Positions 54,680-63,793 are shown, counted from the first letter of the stretch. The stretch is DNA of 64,000 bases from Lachnospiraceae bacterium (GCA_017526745.1 JAFXQX010000020.1:18306-82305), one strand, 5' to 3'. Numbers and translations: made by a program. The notes: generated by a model not told the origin, from the sequence alone.

Positions 54680-55299
54680 TATGCGTACACCTCCTCGATC
54701 TTGGCAACGGCATCCTTTGTGGCAATGACCGTTGAGTACTTCATTATGTCGTAAGTGTTGATCGTGTTGATGGAAGCGGTGATGACTCCGGGAATGTTTC
54801 TTGCGGAAAGGATCACGTTCTTATCATCATCTGCCAGTACTACGACTGCCTTCGAAACTTTGAGGTTCTCAAGTACTTCCGAGAACTTCTTGGTCTTGAT
54901 CTCATCAAACTTCAGCTCGTCGAGTACAAGGAACTTGTCCTCTAAAACTCTTGAAGTGAGCGCGCTCTTTAATGCGGCTTTCTTTTCTTTTCTGTTGAGC
55001 TTGAATGAGTAATCTCTCGGTACGGGTGCGAATACAACTCCGCCGCCCTTCCACTGAGGAGATCTTGTGGATCCCTGTCTTGCATGACCGGTACCCTTCT
55101 GTCTCCAGGGCTTTCTGCCACCTCCGCTTACTTCTCCGCGGGTCTTGGCCTTCTGTGTGCCCTGACGGTTGTTGGCAAGCTGCTGTACAACTGCCATATG
55201 AACAAGATGTTCGTTGACTTCGACTCCGAATACGGCATCATTAAGGTCCATCTTGCCGACTTCTTTGCCTTCCATATTGTAAACAGATACGTTAGCCAT
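54679..55299 (-). CDS. rplD: 50S ribosomal protein L4
   Basis: L4 reaches into the exit tunnel and in some bacteria also represses the S10 operon. The 206 residues include the tunnel loop region TRGEVSGGGRKPWRQKGTGH and ARQGSTRSPQWKGGGVVFAP near 50-90 and the C-terminal NTYDIMKYSTVIATKDAVAK. It is placed between rplC and rplW. Confidence 0.98.
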   Translation of the reverse strand: MANVSVYNMEGKEVGKMDLNDAVFGVEVNEHLVHMAVVQQLANNRQGTQKAKTRGEVSGGGRKPWRQKGTGHARQGSTRSPQWKGGGVVFAPVPRDYSFKLNRKEKKAALKSALTSRVLEDKFLVLDELKFDEIKTKKFSEVLENLKVSKAVVVLADDDKNVILSARNIPGVITASINTINTYDIMKYSTVIATKDAVAKIEEVYA

Positions 55300-55330
55300 C
55301 TGTATGTTCCTCCTTCCTTAAGGCTTGGGC

Positions 55331-56014
55331 TCAACCCCCGACCTTAACGCTTTCCTTTACAGTGATGAGTGCTTTCTTAGGTCCGGGAACCGCTCCCTTT
55401 ACGAGTAACAGGTTCTTGTCTGCATCCACGCGAACGACTTCGAGGTTCTGAACCGTAACCTTTACGCCGCCCATGTGACCGGGCATGCCTTTTCCTTTAA
55501 ACACTCTTGAAGGTGATGAGCACGCACCGTTTGAACCCTGATGGCGGTGGAACTTTGAACCGTGCTTCATGGGACCTCTGTGCTGGCCCAGACGTTTGAT
55601 CGTACCCTGGAATCCCTTACCCTTTGAGATCGCCGAAGCATCGATCTTATCGCCTACCTCGAATATATCGGCCTTGATCTCCTGGGCTACCTGGTACTCT
55701 TCACTGTTATCGAAACGGAACTCTCTTACGAATCTCTTCGATGTTACGCCCGCCTTATCGAAGTGACCTTTAAGGGGCTTGTTAACGCCGTTCCTGTGAA
55801 CGATCTCTTTCTTTCCCTTTGCATCCTTGTTGACGATGCGGTCCTTCTTGTCAACGAAGCCTACCTGAATTGCCTTGTAGCCGTCGTTCTCTTCTGTCTT
55901 AACCTGTGTGACCACGCAGGGGCCTGCCTCAAGCACGGTCACCGGAACGAGCACGCCGTCTTCGTTGAAGATCTGTGTCATTCCGACTTTTGTTGCCAAA
56001 ATAGCTTTCTTCAT
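55331..56014 (-). CDS. rplC: 50S ribosomal protein L3
   Basis: L3 is an early assembly protein near the peptidyl-transferase centre. The 227 residues start [20 protein letters not shown] and include [20 protein letters not shown] near 130 and [19 protein letters not shown] near 175. The ATG at 56014 has AAGGAG 7 bases upstream; an earlier in-frame ATG lacks one. Confidence 0.98.
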   Translation of the reverse strand: MKKAILATKVGMTQIFNEDGVLVPVTVLEAGPCVVTQVKTEENDGYKAIQVGFVDKKDRIVNKDAKGKKEIVHRNGVNKPLKGHFDKAGVTSKRFVREFRFDNSEEYQVAQEIKADIFEVGDKIDASAISKGKGFQGTIKRLGQHRGPMKHGSKFHRHQGSNGACSSPSRVFKGKGMPGHMGGVKVTVQNLEVVRVDADKNLLLVKGAVPGPKKALITVKESVKVGG

Positions 56015-56080
56015 TGTCGTTCTCCTTTTCTTCATTGGACCCCTCCTACTTATATATATGAGGGTTCGTAAATTACGGGT

Positions 56081-56398
56081 TTACTTTGTCTTCATCTTAA
56101 TGTCGATATAAACACCTGCGGGCATTTCCAGCCTTGACAGGGAATCTACCGTTTTCTGGGTAGGTGTTAAGATATCGATGAGACGCTTGTGAGTTCTCTG
56201 CTCGAACTGCTCACGGCTGTCCTTATACTTGTGAACGGCACGGATGATCGTTACTACTTCCTTTTTGGTAGGAAGGGGTACGGGACCCGAAACTTCCGAT
56301 CCGTTCTTTCTCACGGTCTCAATGATCTTTTTTGCTGCGTCATCAATGAGGACATGATCGTATGCCTTCAATGTGATTCTCATTACCTGTGTTGCCAT
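56081..56398 (-). CDS. rpsJ: 30S ribosomal protein S10 / NusE
   Basis: S10 is the first gene of the long ribosomal operon and also the NusE elongation factor. The 105 residues include [40 protein letters not shown] near residue 37 and [29 protein letters not shown] stands before the ATG. A leader of about 270 bases and a strong promoter lie upstream. Confidence 0.98.
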   Translation of the reverse strand: MATQVMRITLKAYDHVLIDDAAKKIIETVRKNGSEVSGPVPLPTKKEVVTIIRAVHKYKDSREQFEQRTHKRLIDILTPTQKTVDSLSRLEMPAGVYIDIKMKTK

Positions 56399-56486
56399 AA
56401 AAAAAGTCGCCTCCTTTTCGCACTTTCTAAAGATAAGTGAAACAAGCGGTGACTGTACACTCTCCCGTGTGTGTCCTGACTTATCA

Positions 56487-56516
56487 AAGAAAAAATATCC
56501 CTGTTTGGCCGGGACT
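56487..56516 (-). promoter_or_regulatory. Possible attenuator hairpin in the S10 leader
   Basis: On the minus strand GTCCC and GGGAT can pair around a 9-base loop, followed at once by TATTTTTTC. The stem is short (about 5 pairs), so this is a weak terminator by itself, but its place in the long leader of rpsJ suits attenuation, as L4 does in other bacteria (inference). The rest of 56399-56670 holds short GC hairpins and no ORF that I can support. Confidence 0.35.
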
Positions 56517-56676
56517 TCACACGTCGTTTCTGTTCCAATTGACAGACTGCAGATGTAAGTACAGTGACTTGTCGCCAGTTTTATAACATGACATTCGCTC
56601 CGCCGAATTATCTGTGCCCCTTGCGGGAGCCTTTAGTAACTTCGGTTTCTTTGCTATCAATGCCACAGCAATGTCG

Positions 56677-56705
56677 AGTATATAACAGCGTTTTGGGAAT
56701 TTCAA
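56677..56705 (-). promoter_or_regulatory. Promoter of the S10-spc-alpha ribosomal operon
   Basis: On the minus strand TTGAAA (56700-56705) and TATACT (56677-56682) are separated by exactly 17 bases. Transcription would start near 56670, leaving a leader of about 270 bases before rpsJ. An A/T-rich stretch with runs of A lies just upstream of the -35 and could act as an UP element. Confidence 0.8.
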
Positions 56706-56743
56706 GAACTTTTTTTACAGATTTGCGATAAATACGTGCATGA

Positions 56744-56800
56744 ATTGTATTTTTTTAAATACAATGGGGCCCGGAAGATCCGGACCCCAATATATTGTAT
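56744..56800 (-). terminator. Nested hairpins after putP, probable terminator
   Basis: GGGG...CCCC (56766-56788) forms a stem of ten pairs with one mismatch. It is enclosed by ATACAAT/ATTGTAT repeats (56759-56765 and 56794-56800), and a further ATTGTAT copy at 56744-56750 can pair with the same ATACAAT, giving two exclusive folds. It stands between the putP stop and the S10 promoter. On the minus strand a short T-rich stretch follows, which fits termination of putP. Confidence 0.6.
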
Positions 56801-56811
56801 CCTTAACTGTA

Positions 56812-58338
56812 TTATTCTGCCTTTACTTCATCGAACTCTTTTACTATCTCTTCCGAAGGTGCCTTTGTGATAAGCGATACGATCACTATGAATACAAGGC
56901 TTATTATGAACCCGGGAAGGAGTGAATACAGACCCGTAGCATCTCCGGGTGTCTGATTGGCGATGAGCGGAATGTAATCCCAGATGATGACCGTAAGAGC
57001 TCCGGATACTATTCCGGCAACCGCTCCCGCAAAGTTGGTTCGTCTCCAGAAAAGGGAGCACAGAACGAGCGGCCCGAATGCGGCACCGAATCCTGCCCAT
57101 GCATCGCTGACAAGCTTCATGACCGAGCTGTCTGGATTCCATGCGATCAGAAGTGCGATAAGAGCAACCGCTATCGTGGCGCTTCTTCCTACTGTAAGAA
57201 CCTTGGATTCGGAAGCATCCTTCCTGATTATTCCTTTGTAAAGGTCTTCAGATACTGCAGACGATGCTACAAGGAGCTGGGAATCCGCCGTGGACATTAT
57301 CGCCGCAAGGATAGCTGCTATGAACAGTCCGGCAAGAAGAGCAACATTTGAATCCTCCGTGAACACCTTCTTGATCATCTCAATGAACACTTTTTCGGAG
57401 TCGTCCATCACGCCGAGCTTTGATGCAAGATATGCACGGCCGAGCACACCGATAAAGCAAGCAAATGCAAGGCCGAGTACGACCCATATGATCGCGATCG
57501 ATTTGGATTTCTTCAGTTCGTTCTTATCCTTTATTGCCATAAACCTTACGAGTATATGAGGCATTCCGAAGTATCCGAGACCCCATGCAAATGATGAAAG
57601 GATAGATACGGCCGATATCCTGGCGCCTCCCTCCTGGAAAGGGTCAAGGAATGATGCAGGATCGACTCCTGTTGCGACAAGGTTCGCAGTAAAGTTCCCT
57701 GCACCCATGTTGACAAGTGCGATAAGCGGAACGAATATTACCGCAGTCAGCATCAGAAGGCCCTGGATAAAGTCGGTCGTGCACACTGCCAGAAATCCGC
57801 CCATGAAGGTGTAGACGAGGATAACCGTCGCACCGATGATGAGCGCCAGATGATAATCCATGCCGAACACGGAATTAAAAAGCTTTCCGCCTGCCGCAAA
57901 AGCGGATGCGGTATATACCACGAAGAAGATGATGATGACTGACGAAGATGTTCCGAGCAGTATCTTCTTCTCGTCCCTGTACCGGTTTACGAAAAATTCC
58001 GGAAGCGTAAGGGAATTGTTGGCCTTGATCGTGTACTTACGAAGCGGGCCCGCAATGAACAGCCAGTTGGCGATCGTTCCGAGCATCAGTCCGATACCGA
58101 TCCAAACCTGGCCGGTGCCGAGTGCATAGATGCTTCCCGGAAGACCCATGAGCATCCATCCACTCATGTCGCTCGCTCCCGCCGAGAGCGCCGCAACGAA
58201 TCCGTTGAGCGAACGTCCGCCAAGGAAGTAATCTTCGGAATTGTTGTTCTTCTTCATGAACGATGCTCCGATGAAGATCATCAGGAGCAGATAGATCGCG
58301 ATCGCGATCATGATCATGACAAGTGATGTGGTAGACAT
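56812..58338 (-). CDS. putP: Sodium/proline symporter
   Basis: PutP imports proline with Na+ and belongs to the SSS family. The 508-residue protein has about 13 membrane segments and typical stretches: NNSEDYFLGGRSLNGFVAAL near residue 32, SAGASDMSGWMLMGLPGSIY near 52 with the Na+ and proline site residues, LTLPEFFVNRYRDEKK near 108 and AAILAAIMSTADSQLLVASS near 342. GGAGG stands before the ATG. It follows the methyltransferase gene by 22 bases on the same strand. Confidence 0.95.
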   Translation of the reverse strand: MSTTSLVMIMIAIAIYLLLMIFIGASFMKKNNNSEDYFLGGRSLNGFVAALSAGASDMSGWMLMGLPGSIYALGTGQVWIGIGLMLGTIANWLFIAGPLRKYTIKANNSLTLPEFFVNRYRDEKKILLGTSSSVIIIFFVVYTASAFAAGGKLFNSVFGMDYHLALIIGATVILVYTFMGGFLAVCTTDFIQGLLMLTAVIFVPLIALVNMGAGNFTANLVATGVDPASFLDPFQEGGARISAVSILSSFAWGLGYFGMPHILVRFMAIKDKNELKKSKSIAIIWVVLGLAFACFIGVLGRAYLASKLGVMDDSEKVFIEMIKKVFTEDSNVALLAGLFIAAILAAIMSTADSQLLVASSAVSEDLYKGIIRKDASESKVLTVGRSATIAVALIALLIAWNPDSSVMKLVSDAWAGFGAAFGPLVLCSLFWRRTNFAGAVAGIVSGALTVIIWDYIPLIANQTPGDATGLYSLLPGFIISLVFIVIVSLITKAPSEEIVKEFDEVKAE

Positions 58339-58360
58339 ATTCTTTCCTCCTCTGAAACAG

Positions 58361-59236
58361 TTATTTATGATATCTGCCGCTTGCGCCGCATGGTAATATC
58401 AGTTTCGTGCTTGTGACCGGAAGACCGACCTCATCGGCCTCAACACTTCCGCCGAAGCGTGATACGAACACCGTGTTCATCATATATGAAAGGACTGCCG
58501 GCTGTAACCCCGTCGTATAGGAATTGACAAGAACAAACAGCGGATCATCCGCAAGGATCATGGCACATCTTTTAATAAAAGAATATACGTTATCCTCCAG
58601 CTTCCATATCTCGCCCTTGGGCCCACGTCCGTAAGAAGGAGGGTCCATGATGATCGCATCGTATTTATTCCCGCGCCGGATCTCGCGTTCCACAAACTTT
58701 ACGCAGTCATCCACGAGCCACCTTACCGGGGCATCCTCAAGGCCTGAAAGCCTGGCGTTTTCTTTGGCCCAGCCGACCATTCCCTTTGATGCGTCAACAT
58801 GGGTCACATGTGCGCCTGCTGCCGCCGCGGATACCGTTGCCCCGCCGGTATATGCAAAAAGGTTTAACACCTTTATCTGCCTTTGGGGATCTTCGACCAG
58901 TGCCTTCTTTATTATGGAAGAAAACCAGTCCCAGTTGGCCGCCTGTTCCGGAAACAGTCCGGTATGCTTGAACGCGAACGGTTTTAACGCAAAGCGGAGT
59001 TTATTGTATCCTATCGTCCATTCTTCGGGAAGATCAAAGGCCTCCCACTGTCCGCCGCCTTTTGCACTCCGGTGATAGTGTCCGTTCGGATGCGCCCAGT
59101 GAGGATCGCGCCTGTCCGATTCCCATATGACCTGAGGATCGGGACGTACAAGATAGCAGTCTCCCCACCGCTCAAGCTTCTCACCGCTGCCGGTATCTAT
59201 TACTTCATAATCTTTCCATTGATCTGATATTATCAT
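58361..59236 (-). CDS. Class I SAM-dependent methyltransferase (RlmI/RlmK-like)
   Basis: The 291-residue protein has SAM-binding motif I as VLNLFAYTGGATVSAAAAGA near residue 122, HVDASKGMVGWAKENARLSG next, and the DPPSYGRGPKGE loop near 197, the pattern of the Methyltrans_SAM family that includes the 23S rRNA C5-cytosine and guanine enzymes RlmI and RlmK. No PUA domain is present at the N-terminus, unlike RlmI. The substrate is thus probably rRNA, but this is inference. It heads a two-gene unit with putP. Confidence 0.85.
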   Translation of the reverse strand: MIISDQWKDYEVIDTGSGEKLERWGDCYLVRPDPQVIWESDRRDPHWAHPNGHYHRSAKGGGQWEAFDLPEEWTIGYNKLRFALKPFAFKHTGLFPEQAANWDWFSSIIKKALVEDPQRQIKVLNLFAYTGGATVSAAAAGAHVTHVDASKGMVGWAKENARLSGLEDAPVRWLVDDCVKFVEREIRRGNKYDAIIMDPPSYGRGPKGEIWKLEDNVYSFIKRCAMILADDPLFVLVNSYTTGLQPAVLSYMMNTVFVSRFGGSVEADEVGLPVTSTKLILPCGASGRYHK

Positions 59237-59267
59237 TATCCTATAGTCGGAGTGTCGGTCATCCGGA

Positions 59268-59284
59268 ATTCTCCTTCGGAGAAT
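59268..59284. repeat. Short perfect hairpin between DUF2752 and methyltransferase genes
   Basis: ATTCTCC-TTC-GGAGAAT is a 7-base perfect inverted repeat just after the DUF2752 stop on the minus strand. No T run follows on that strand, so termination is doubtful. Confidence 0.4.
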
Positions 59285-59290
59285 GGCTAT

Positions 59291-59686
59291 CTACAAAAAC
59301 CAATAATAGTCAAAACAGACCTGTGCGACGACCTTTACTATCCACTGCACGATGATGAGACCCACAAATACGTACATGTATTTCACGACCGTCCCGTCAG
59401 GTGATTTTCTGATCCCAAAATGGATATAGAGAAAACACCGTACCATGAACACTGCGTACACTATCACGCCGTACAAAAAAGGCGGATAGTCGTACAGGCT
59501 CTTTAGTATCTCTCCCCTAAGAAGTGCCCTCGCGGCACGCGTACCGCCGCATCCCGGGCAGCACAGATGGGTGACTTTGTTAAATATGCACGGGTAATTG
59601 AGCCTGAGCAGATTGATGCCCGTTATAAAGTAAAGCAGCACTGCCGCAATACATATGCCCAGTGCCGCAATACCCAATTCATACAT
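59291..59686 (-). CDS. DUF2752 membrane protein
   Basis: The 131-residue protein has three membrane segments and the DUF2752 signature CPGCGGTRAARALLRGE, with two cysteines in a short loop, near residue 44. The function of this family is not known. The start is uncertain: the frame is open back to 59800, but that part overlaps the DUF4190 gene. I chose the ATG at 59686; a TTG at 59707, just after that gene's stop, is the alternative. It is probably transcribed with the DUF4190 gene. Confidence 0.8.
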   Translation of the reverse strand: MYELGIAALGICIAAVLLYFITGINLLRLNYPCIFNKVTHLCCPGCGGTRAARALLRGEILKSLYDYPPFLYGVIVYAVFMVRCFLYIHFGIRKSPDGTVVKYMYVFVGLIIVQWIVKVVAQVCFDYYWFL

Positions 59687-59714
59687 CAGCCTGTCGCTGT
59701 TACCAAGCCTGTTC

Positions 59715-60173
59715 TTATATATCCTGAAGTCTTTCAATGAGCTCTTCCACGGAATCGGAATCGAGCGATGATGCTGCCGCACCTCCGACCGCTCCGACAA
59801 TGATACCGATGATGCCGAACACTATACCGACACCTCCGCAAATGATACCGGCGATCGCCATTCCTCTGCCTTCCTCTTCCTTATTGATCGAAAGAATTCC
59901 GAGAACGATCGCAGCAACTCCGAATAAAATGCTTATCCACTGTGAACAGCAGCAAACTATTGACAGGATTCCGATAACAAGGGAGATTATCGCAAAGACG
60001 CTTGTGCCTCCCTCATTTGCGGGCTCGGAATACTCCGGAGCTGAATATACCGTCTCCTCCGCCGGTCCCGAATATGTCTGCGGGCCGGGTTCTATAGTTT
60101 CCGCGTTCTCAACAGTCTCAATTGTCTCAACTGTTTCCGCATTATCAAATCCGTTATTTTCAAAACCACTCAT
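59715..60173 (-). CDS. DUF4190-type membrane protein
   Basis: A Glu/Thr-rich N-terminal part of about 55 residues in this 152-residue protein (ETVETIETVENAETIEPGP) is followed by two hydrophobic blocks with the DUF4190 layout, AIISLVIGILSIVCCCSQWI and MAIAGIICGGVGIVFGIIGI. The tail is acidic. This family is common next to membrane and secretion genes in Firmicutes without a known role. GGGAGG stands before the ATG. The ATP-grasp gene is divergent, 130 bases away. Confidence 0.8.
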   Translation of the reverse strand: MSGFENNGFDNAETVETIETVENAETIEPGPQTYSGPAEETVYSAPEYSEPANEGGTSVFAIISLVIGILSIVCCCSQWISILFGVAAIVLGILSINKEEEGRGMAIAGIICGGVGIVFGIIGIIVGAVGGAAASSLDSDSVEELIERLQDI

Positions 60174-60265
60174 TAATCATTTCCTCCCTGAAGATAATAC
60201 ATGGCGTTTACCACTTCATCATGGTAAAGCATACATAATGTGATTATAAATTATGGCCGTATCAA

Positions 60266-60294
60266 TTGCAATAACAAATAATATGGTGTAATAT
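60266..60294 (+). promoter_or_regulatory. Promoter of the ATP-grasp gene, nearly leaderless
   Basis: TTGCAA (60266-60271) and TAATAT (60289-60294) are separated by 17 bases. The predicted start of transcription (about 60301) falls within two bases of the ATG at 60303, and no Shine-Dalgarno sequence is present. Confidence 0.5.
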
Positions 60295-60302
60295 ACCAAA
60301 CC

Positions 60303-61187
60303 ATGAAAGGTCTGCTTATTGTAAATGCATTTCTTAACAGTCCTCAGGTAAGAAGCACATATGATGCGCTCCTTGCCGGGGCTAAACGCGCCGGTATTGA
60401 CATGAGGCTTATGACGAACGCCGATTTTTTTGTCAGGCTTGATGACGGGCTCGTGCGTGCACTTCCGGATCGAGATCCCGAAGGGACGGACTTTATACTG
60501 TTCTGGAATAAGGATGTGTTCCTGGGGCGTGCGCTTGAGCGCATGGGGTACAGGCTGTACAACTGCGCGGATGCGATCGAAGCGTGCGATAACAAGGCAC
60601 TCACGTTTGAGATGCTTCAGGGCATATGCCGGATGCCGAAGACCGTCAAAATACCCATGACCTTTAACACCATAGGATATGATGATCTTTCGTTTGAAGA
60701 ATACATAGGCAGTTCGCTTGGCTACCCGTATGTGATCAAAGAATGCCTCGGCTCTTACGGCGGCCAGGTCTATCTTGCAACCACCTCCGACGAGGCGCAT
60801 TCGATTCTGAAGATGATAGAGGGGAAGGACTGCATCGCCCAGGAATTCATCGGCGAAAGCAAAGGGCGCGACCTTCGCGCCTATGTTGTGGGAGACAGGG
60901 TCGTTGCCGCGATGGAACGGTGCAATGATCGTGATTTTCGCTCCAATATCGCAAACGGGGGAAAATCATACCCGATAGATATAACTCCTGAGCAGGAGAG
61001 GCTGGCTGTTGATGCGGCACATGGTCTCGGACTTGACTTTGCCGGAGTAGATATACTGTTCGGGAAAAATGATGAACCGATCCTTTGCGAAGTCAATTCA
61101 AACGCGCAGTTTGCGGCGCTTCTTGCCTCAACCGGGATAGACGTGACCGATCATATCTATTCACATATCAAGTCACTGATCAGCTGA
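60303..61187 (+). CDS. RimK-like ATP-grasp ligase
   Basis: The 294-residue protein has the ATP-grasp layout of the RimK group: an N-terminal domain with FILFWNKDVFLGRALERMGY near residue 60, ACDNKALTFEMLQG near 97, the ATP-site lysine in GYPYVIKECLGSYGGQVYL near 145, AQEFIGESKGRDLRAYVVGD near 180, and the metal-binding CEVNSNAQFAAL near 261. RimK-type enzymes join an amino acid (often glutamate) to a carboxylate on a protein or small molecule; the substrate here is unknown. No ribosome binding site is seen before the ATG. The neighbouring genes are unrelated, so context does not help. Confidence 0.88.
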   Translation: MKGLLIVNAFLNSPQVRSTYDALLAGAKRAGIDMRLMTNADFFVRLDDGLVRALPDRDPEGTDFILFWNKDVFLGRALERMGYRLYNCADAIEACDNKALTFEMLQGICRMPKTVKIPMTFNTIGYDDLSFEEYIGSSLGYPYVIKECLGSYGGQVYLATTSDEAHSILKMIEGKDCIAQEFIGESKGRDLRAYVVGDRVVAAMERCNDRDFRSNIANGGKSYPIDITPEQERLAVDAAHGLGLDFAGVDILFGKNDEPILCEVNSNAQFAALLASTGIDVTDHIYSHIKSLIS

Positions 61188-61848
61188 TTACTTCAAACAC
61201 ATCAGGCGTACGCCCTTTTGATTGAAGATACAGATATACCGCAGAGGCTGATGCGATACCCATCAGCACAAGACCGGCCAGGATCTGAACAGACAATGCC
61301 GTATCCGCCGAAAACAGCGGGGTCAGAAATACACCCGCGGAATTTATCGTCATATGAAGTATGATGGTAAGAAACACACCGATCATGCAGTCTGGCATAT
61401 CAAGGACCGAGCGGCCCGTATCCGCTTTGTGCGCTTCATCCTTGGGATACCGGTCCCTGTAGATCTTCGGGCAGTAATAAAACACACATCCTATGATCAG
61501 TCCCAGTATGAATCCGTATACTTTCTGGATAACAAAGGAATGGTAGAATCCGAACAGAAGTGCCTGCACAAGATTTGCGGCCCAGAACGGCATCACCATC
61601 CTGCCTGAGCGTAAAAATATGAGGCGAAATACCAGTTCCTCCACAAGAGGCGCCACAAACAGTATGTGCACATACTGTCTCGGTTCCATGGAAGCGACGG
61701 CTCCCATAAAACTTGAATAGTCAGCTACTGCCTTGGTGTCGGCAAATATCGCGACCGCCGCATTTACAAGATAAGCGCCGCCGATCTGCATGGCCAGTCC
61801 CAGCAATATCAGCGCCGCCAGATTGATAATGTATATTCTTTTTTTCAT
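61180..61848 (-). CDS. CPBP-family intramembrane metalloprotease
   Basis: The 222-residue protein has about six membrane segments and the CPBP (CAAX/Abi) motifs: LVEELVFRLIFL (EExxxR) near residue 70, FGFYHSF near 100 and ILHMTINSAG near 172. Such proteases process prenylated peptides or bacteriocins or give self-immunity. The start at 61848 overlaps the stop of the hybrid histidine kinase by 4 bases (ATGA), so the two are translated together. Its end overlaps the convergent ATP-grasp gene by 8 bases. Confidence 0.88.
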   Translation of the reverse strand: MKKRIYIINLAALILLGLAMQIGGAYLVNAAVAIFADTKAVADYSSFMGAVASMEPRQYVHILFVAPLVEELVFRLIFLRSGRMVMPFWAANLVQALLFGFYHSFVIQKVYGFILGLIIGCVFYYCPKIYRDRYPKDEAHKADTGRSVLDMPDCMIGVFLTIILHMTINSAGVFLTPLFSADTALSVQILAGLVLMGIASASAVYLYLQSKGRTPDVFEVIS

Positions 61849-63689
61849 TCCACCATCTCGATCTTGTCCTTGGGCAGAAGCCTTACAAGACATTCTTCAA
61901 GATCCACGCTCTTAACCGGTTTGGAGATATATGCTGCAAAACCTTCTTCAAGATACATCTCCTGCGCTCCGACGAGCGCATTTGCGGTAAGTGCCACAAC
62001 CGGCGTTTCGATGTTCAGGCCGTCCGCCTGCTCCCTCACCCTGTGGAGTGCTTCTATACCGTCCATTATAGGCATCATGTGGTCCATCAGGATCAGATCA
62101 TAGCGCTTTAAGAGCGTATACTTCAGGCACTCGTCCCCGCTTGCCGCAAGATCGATCTGTATCTGCGTATTCTTAAGAAGAAGGCGGACCACGTTAAGGT
62201 TCATCTTCACATCGTCAACAACGAGAATACGGGCATGCGGAGCAATGAAGCTGTCGTTCTTTCCGGCTTCGGACTCCTTTTCTTCCTTTACAAGCTTGTC
62301 GTTCCTGTGGTTAAGCCTGTCATCAAAATGTCCCACGGGCGAGAAATCCGCAACCTTCTGCGGGATCGTCACGGTAAATGTTGATCCTTCATACAGCACC
62401 GATTCAACTTCGATACTGCCGCCCATCATTTCGGTAAACTTCTTCGTGATCGACAGCCCCAGTCCGGTACCTTCGATATTTCTGTTCGCCCTCTCGTCGA
62501 TCCTCTTGAACGAATCAAACAGGTACTTCTTGTTTTCCTCGGAGATACCTATTCCCGTGTCCTTAACGGATATAATGAGGTCTATGTTCTCTTCATCTGT
62601 CTTTTTGTAATCAAACTTCAGGGTGACCGATCCGTCCTTGGTGTACTTAACGGCATTGGTCAGAAGGTTCATGATTATCTGCCTGATCCTGACTTCATCG
62701 CCGAACAGAAAAGCCGGGATCTCGGGATTGTTTCTGATAGAAAAATGCAGTTCTTTCCGTTTCGCCCTCATGAAGATCATGTTATAGCAGTCGTTCATGA
62801 CGGAAAACAGCTCATACTCCACAGGATGAAGCTCCATCTTGCCGGATTCGATCTTGGAAAAATCAAGAATGTCATTAACGAGCGACAGGAGCTGATGTCC
62901 CGCACTGTCAATGTCGTTAGCATACTCGAGTATCTGTTTGTCGTTGCACTCCCGAAGGATCATCTCATCCATACCGAGCACGGCATTTATCGGTGTCCTG
63001 ATCTCATGGGACATATTGGCCAGGAATGTCGACTTGGCTGCGGATGCACTCTCAAGCCTTTCATTTGCTTCCGCCAGCTCATCGTTCAGTTTCCTGAGCT
63101 TCTCATCATTTTCCTTGAGCGCATCGGCCTGTTTCTCGTATGAATGGGTCTGATATTTGAATATCAGTCCGAATATGATGGTTACGAACACGAACGCCAT
63201 GCTCGTATCCATGATCTCATCGTTTCTCGTCTCCAGGAATGTGACATACTGCGGATAGTTCTTCTCGATATGCAGACATCCGGTGATGAGCACGAAAGAT
63301 ATGATCGATATGATCACTGACCATTTGATATCGCACAAAAGCCACGTAAAGATCGACCCGAACAGCATCCAGATCACGATACCCGTCGCATATCCGCCGC
63401 ACACGAAATACATGACCGGAAATACAAGGAGGTTTGCCAGCGTTGACACAAGTATCGGCGGGACCGGGGAGTCGGGGAATCTGTTTGTCAGATACAGGAC
63501 CGTGCCGATTATGGCTGCCATGAGTACCTGCGCCCATATACCGGCTGTCGTGGTGCCGACGATAAATGTCACGATAATACCCGGCAGCTGCACTACGAGT
63601 GCGCTGCCCAGTATCACGTTGACCAGTTTGTGTTTTATCGTCAGTTCATCCCTGAACAGATATGCAATTATTCTTCTAAGATAGCTCAT
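61845..63689 (-). CDS. Hybrid histidine kinase with membrane sensor
   Basis: The 614-residue chain has six membrane segments (about 20-180), a coiled coil (about 185-220), HisKA with the acceptor histidine in NMSHEIRTPINAVLG near residue 226, an HATPase domain (about 330-445; GTGLGLSITKKFTEMMG), and one receiver (about 483-605) with LVVDDVKMN, LILMDHMMPIMDG and AYISKPVKSVD. It closely resembles the core of the 1302-residue kinase at 18.0-21.9 kb around the HisKA and receiver parts, but has no output domain. It would need a separate Hpt or regulator. GGGG stands before the ATG. The CPBP protease is co-translated. Confidence 0.92.
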   Translation of the reverse strand: MSYLRRIIAYLFRDELTIKHKLVNVILGSALVVQLPGIIVTFIVGTTTAGIWAQVLMAAIIGTVLYLTNRFPDSPVPPILVSTLANLLVFPVMYFVCGGYATGIVIWMLFGSIFTWLLCDIKWSVIISIISFVLITGCLHIEKNYPQYVTFLETRNDEIMDTSMAFVFVTIIFGLIFKYQTHSYEKQADALKENDEKLRKLNDELAEANERLESASAAKSTFLANMSHEIRTPINAVLGMDEMILRECNDKQILEYANDIDSAGHQLLSLVNDILDFSKIESGKMELHPVEYELFSVMNDCYNMIFMRAKRKELHFSIRNNPEIPAFLFGDEVRIRQIIMNLLTNAVKYTKDGSVTLKFDYKKTDEENIDLIISVKDTGIGISEENKKYLFDSFKRIDERANRNIEGTGLGLSITKKFTEMMGGSIEVESVLYEGSTFTVTIPQKVADFSPVGHFDDRLNHRNDKLVKEEKESEAGKNDSFIAPHARILVVDDVKMNLNVVRLLLKNTQIQIDLAASGDECLKYTLLKRYDLILMDHMMPIMDGIEALHRVREQADGLNIETPVVALTANALVGAQEMYLEEGFAAYISKPVKSVDLEECLVRLLPKDKIEMVE

Positions 63690-63717
63690 GCATTACCCCG
63701 ATAGTCTTATCACTAAA

Positions 63718-63746
63718 ATTGTACTACTTTATGGGATTTCCTACAA
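63718..63746 (-). promoter_or_regulatory. Possible promoter of the hybrid-kinase/CPBP operon
   Basis: On the minus strand TTGTAG (63741-63746) and TACAAT (63718-63723) are spaced by 17 bases, with the start codon about 30 bases further. The -35 matches only four of six bases. Confidence 0.45.
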
Positions 63747-63749
63747 TGC

Positions 63750-63793
63750 AAAAAAGCCCATGCCACCGCTTCGCTGATAGCAATGGCACAGGC
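63750..63793 (-). terminator. Intrinsic terminator after the sortase gene
   Basis: On the minus strand GCCTGTGCCA and TGGCATGGGC form a 10-pair stem with two G-T pairs around an 18-base loop, followed by six T. It lies 26 bases after the sortase stop. Confidence 0.8.
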
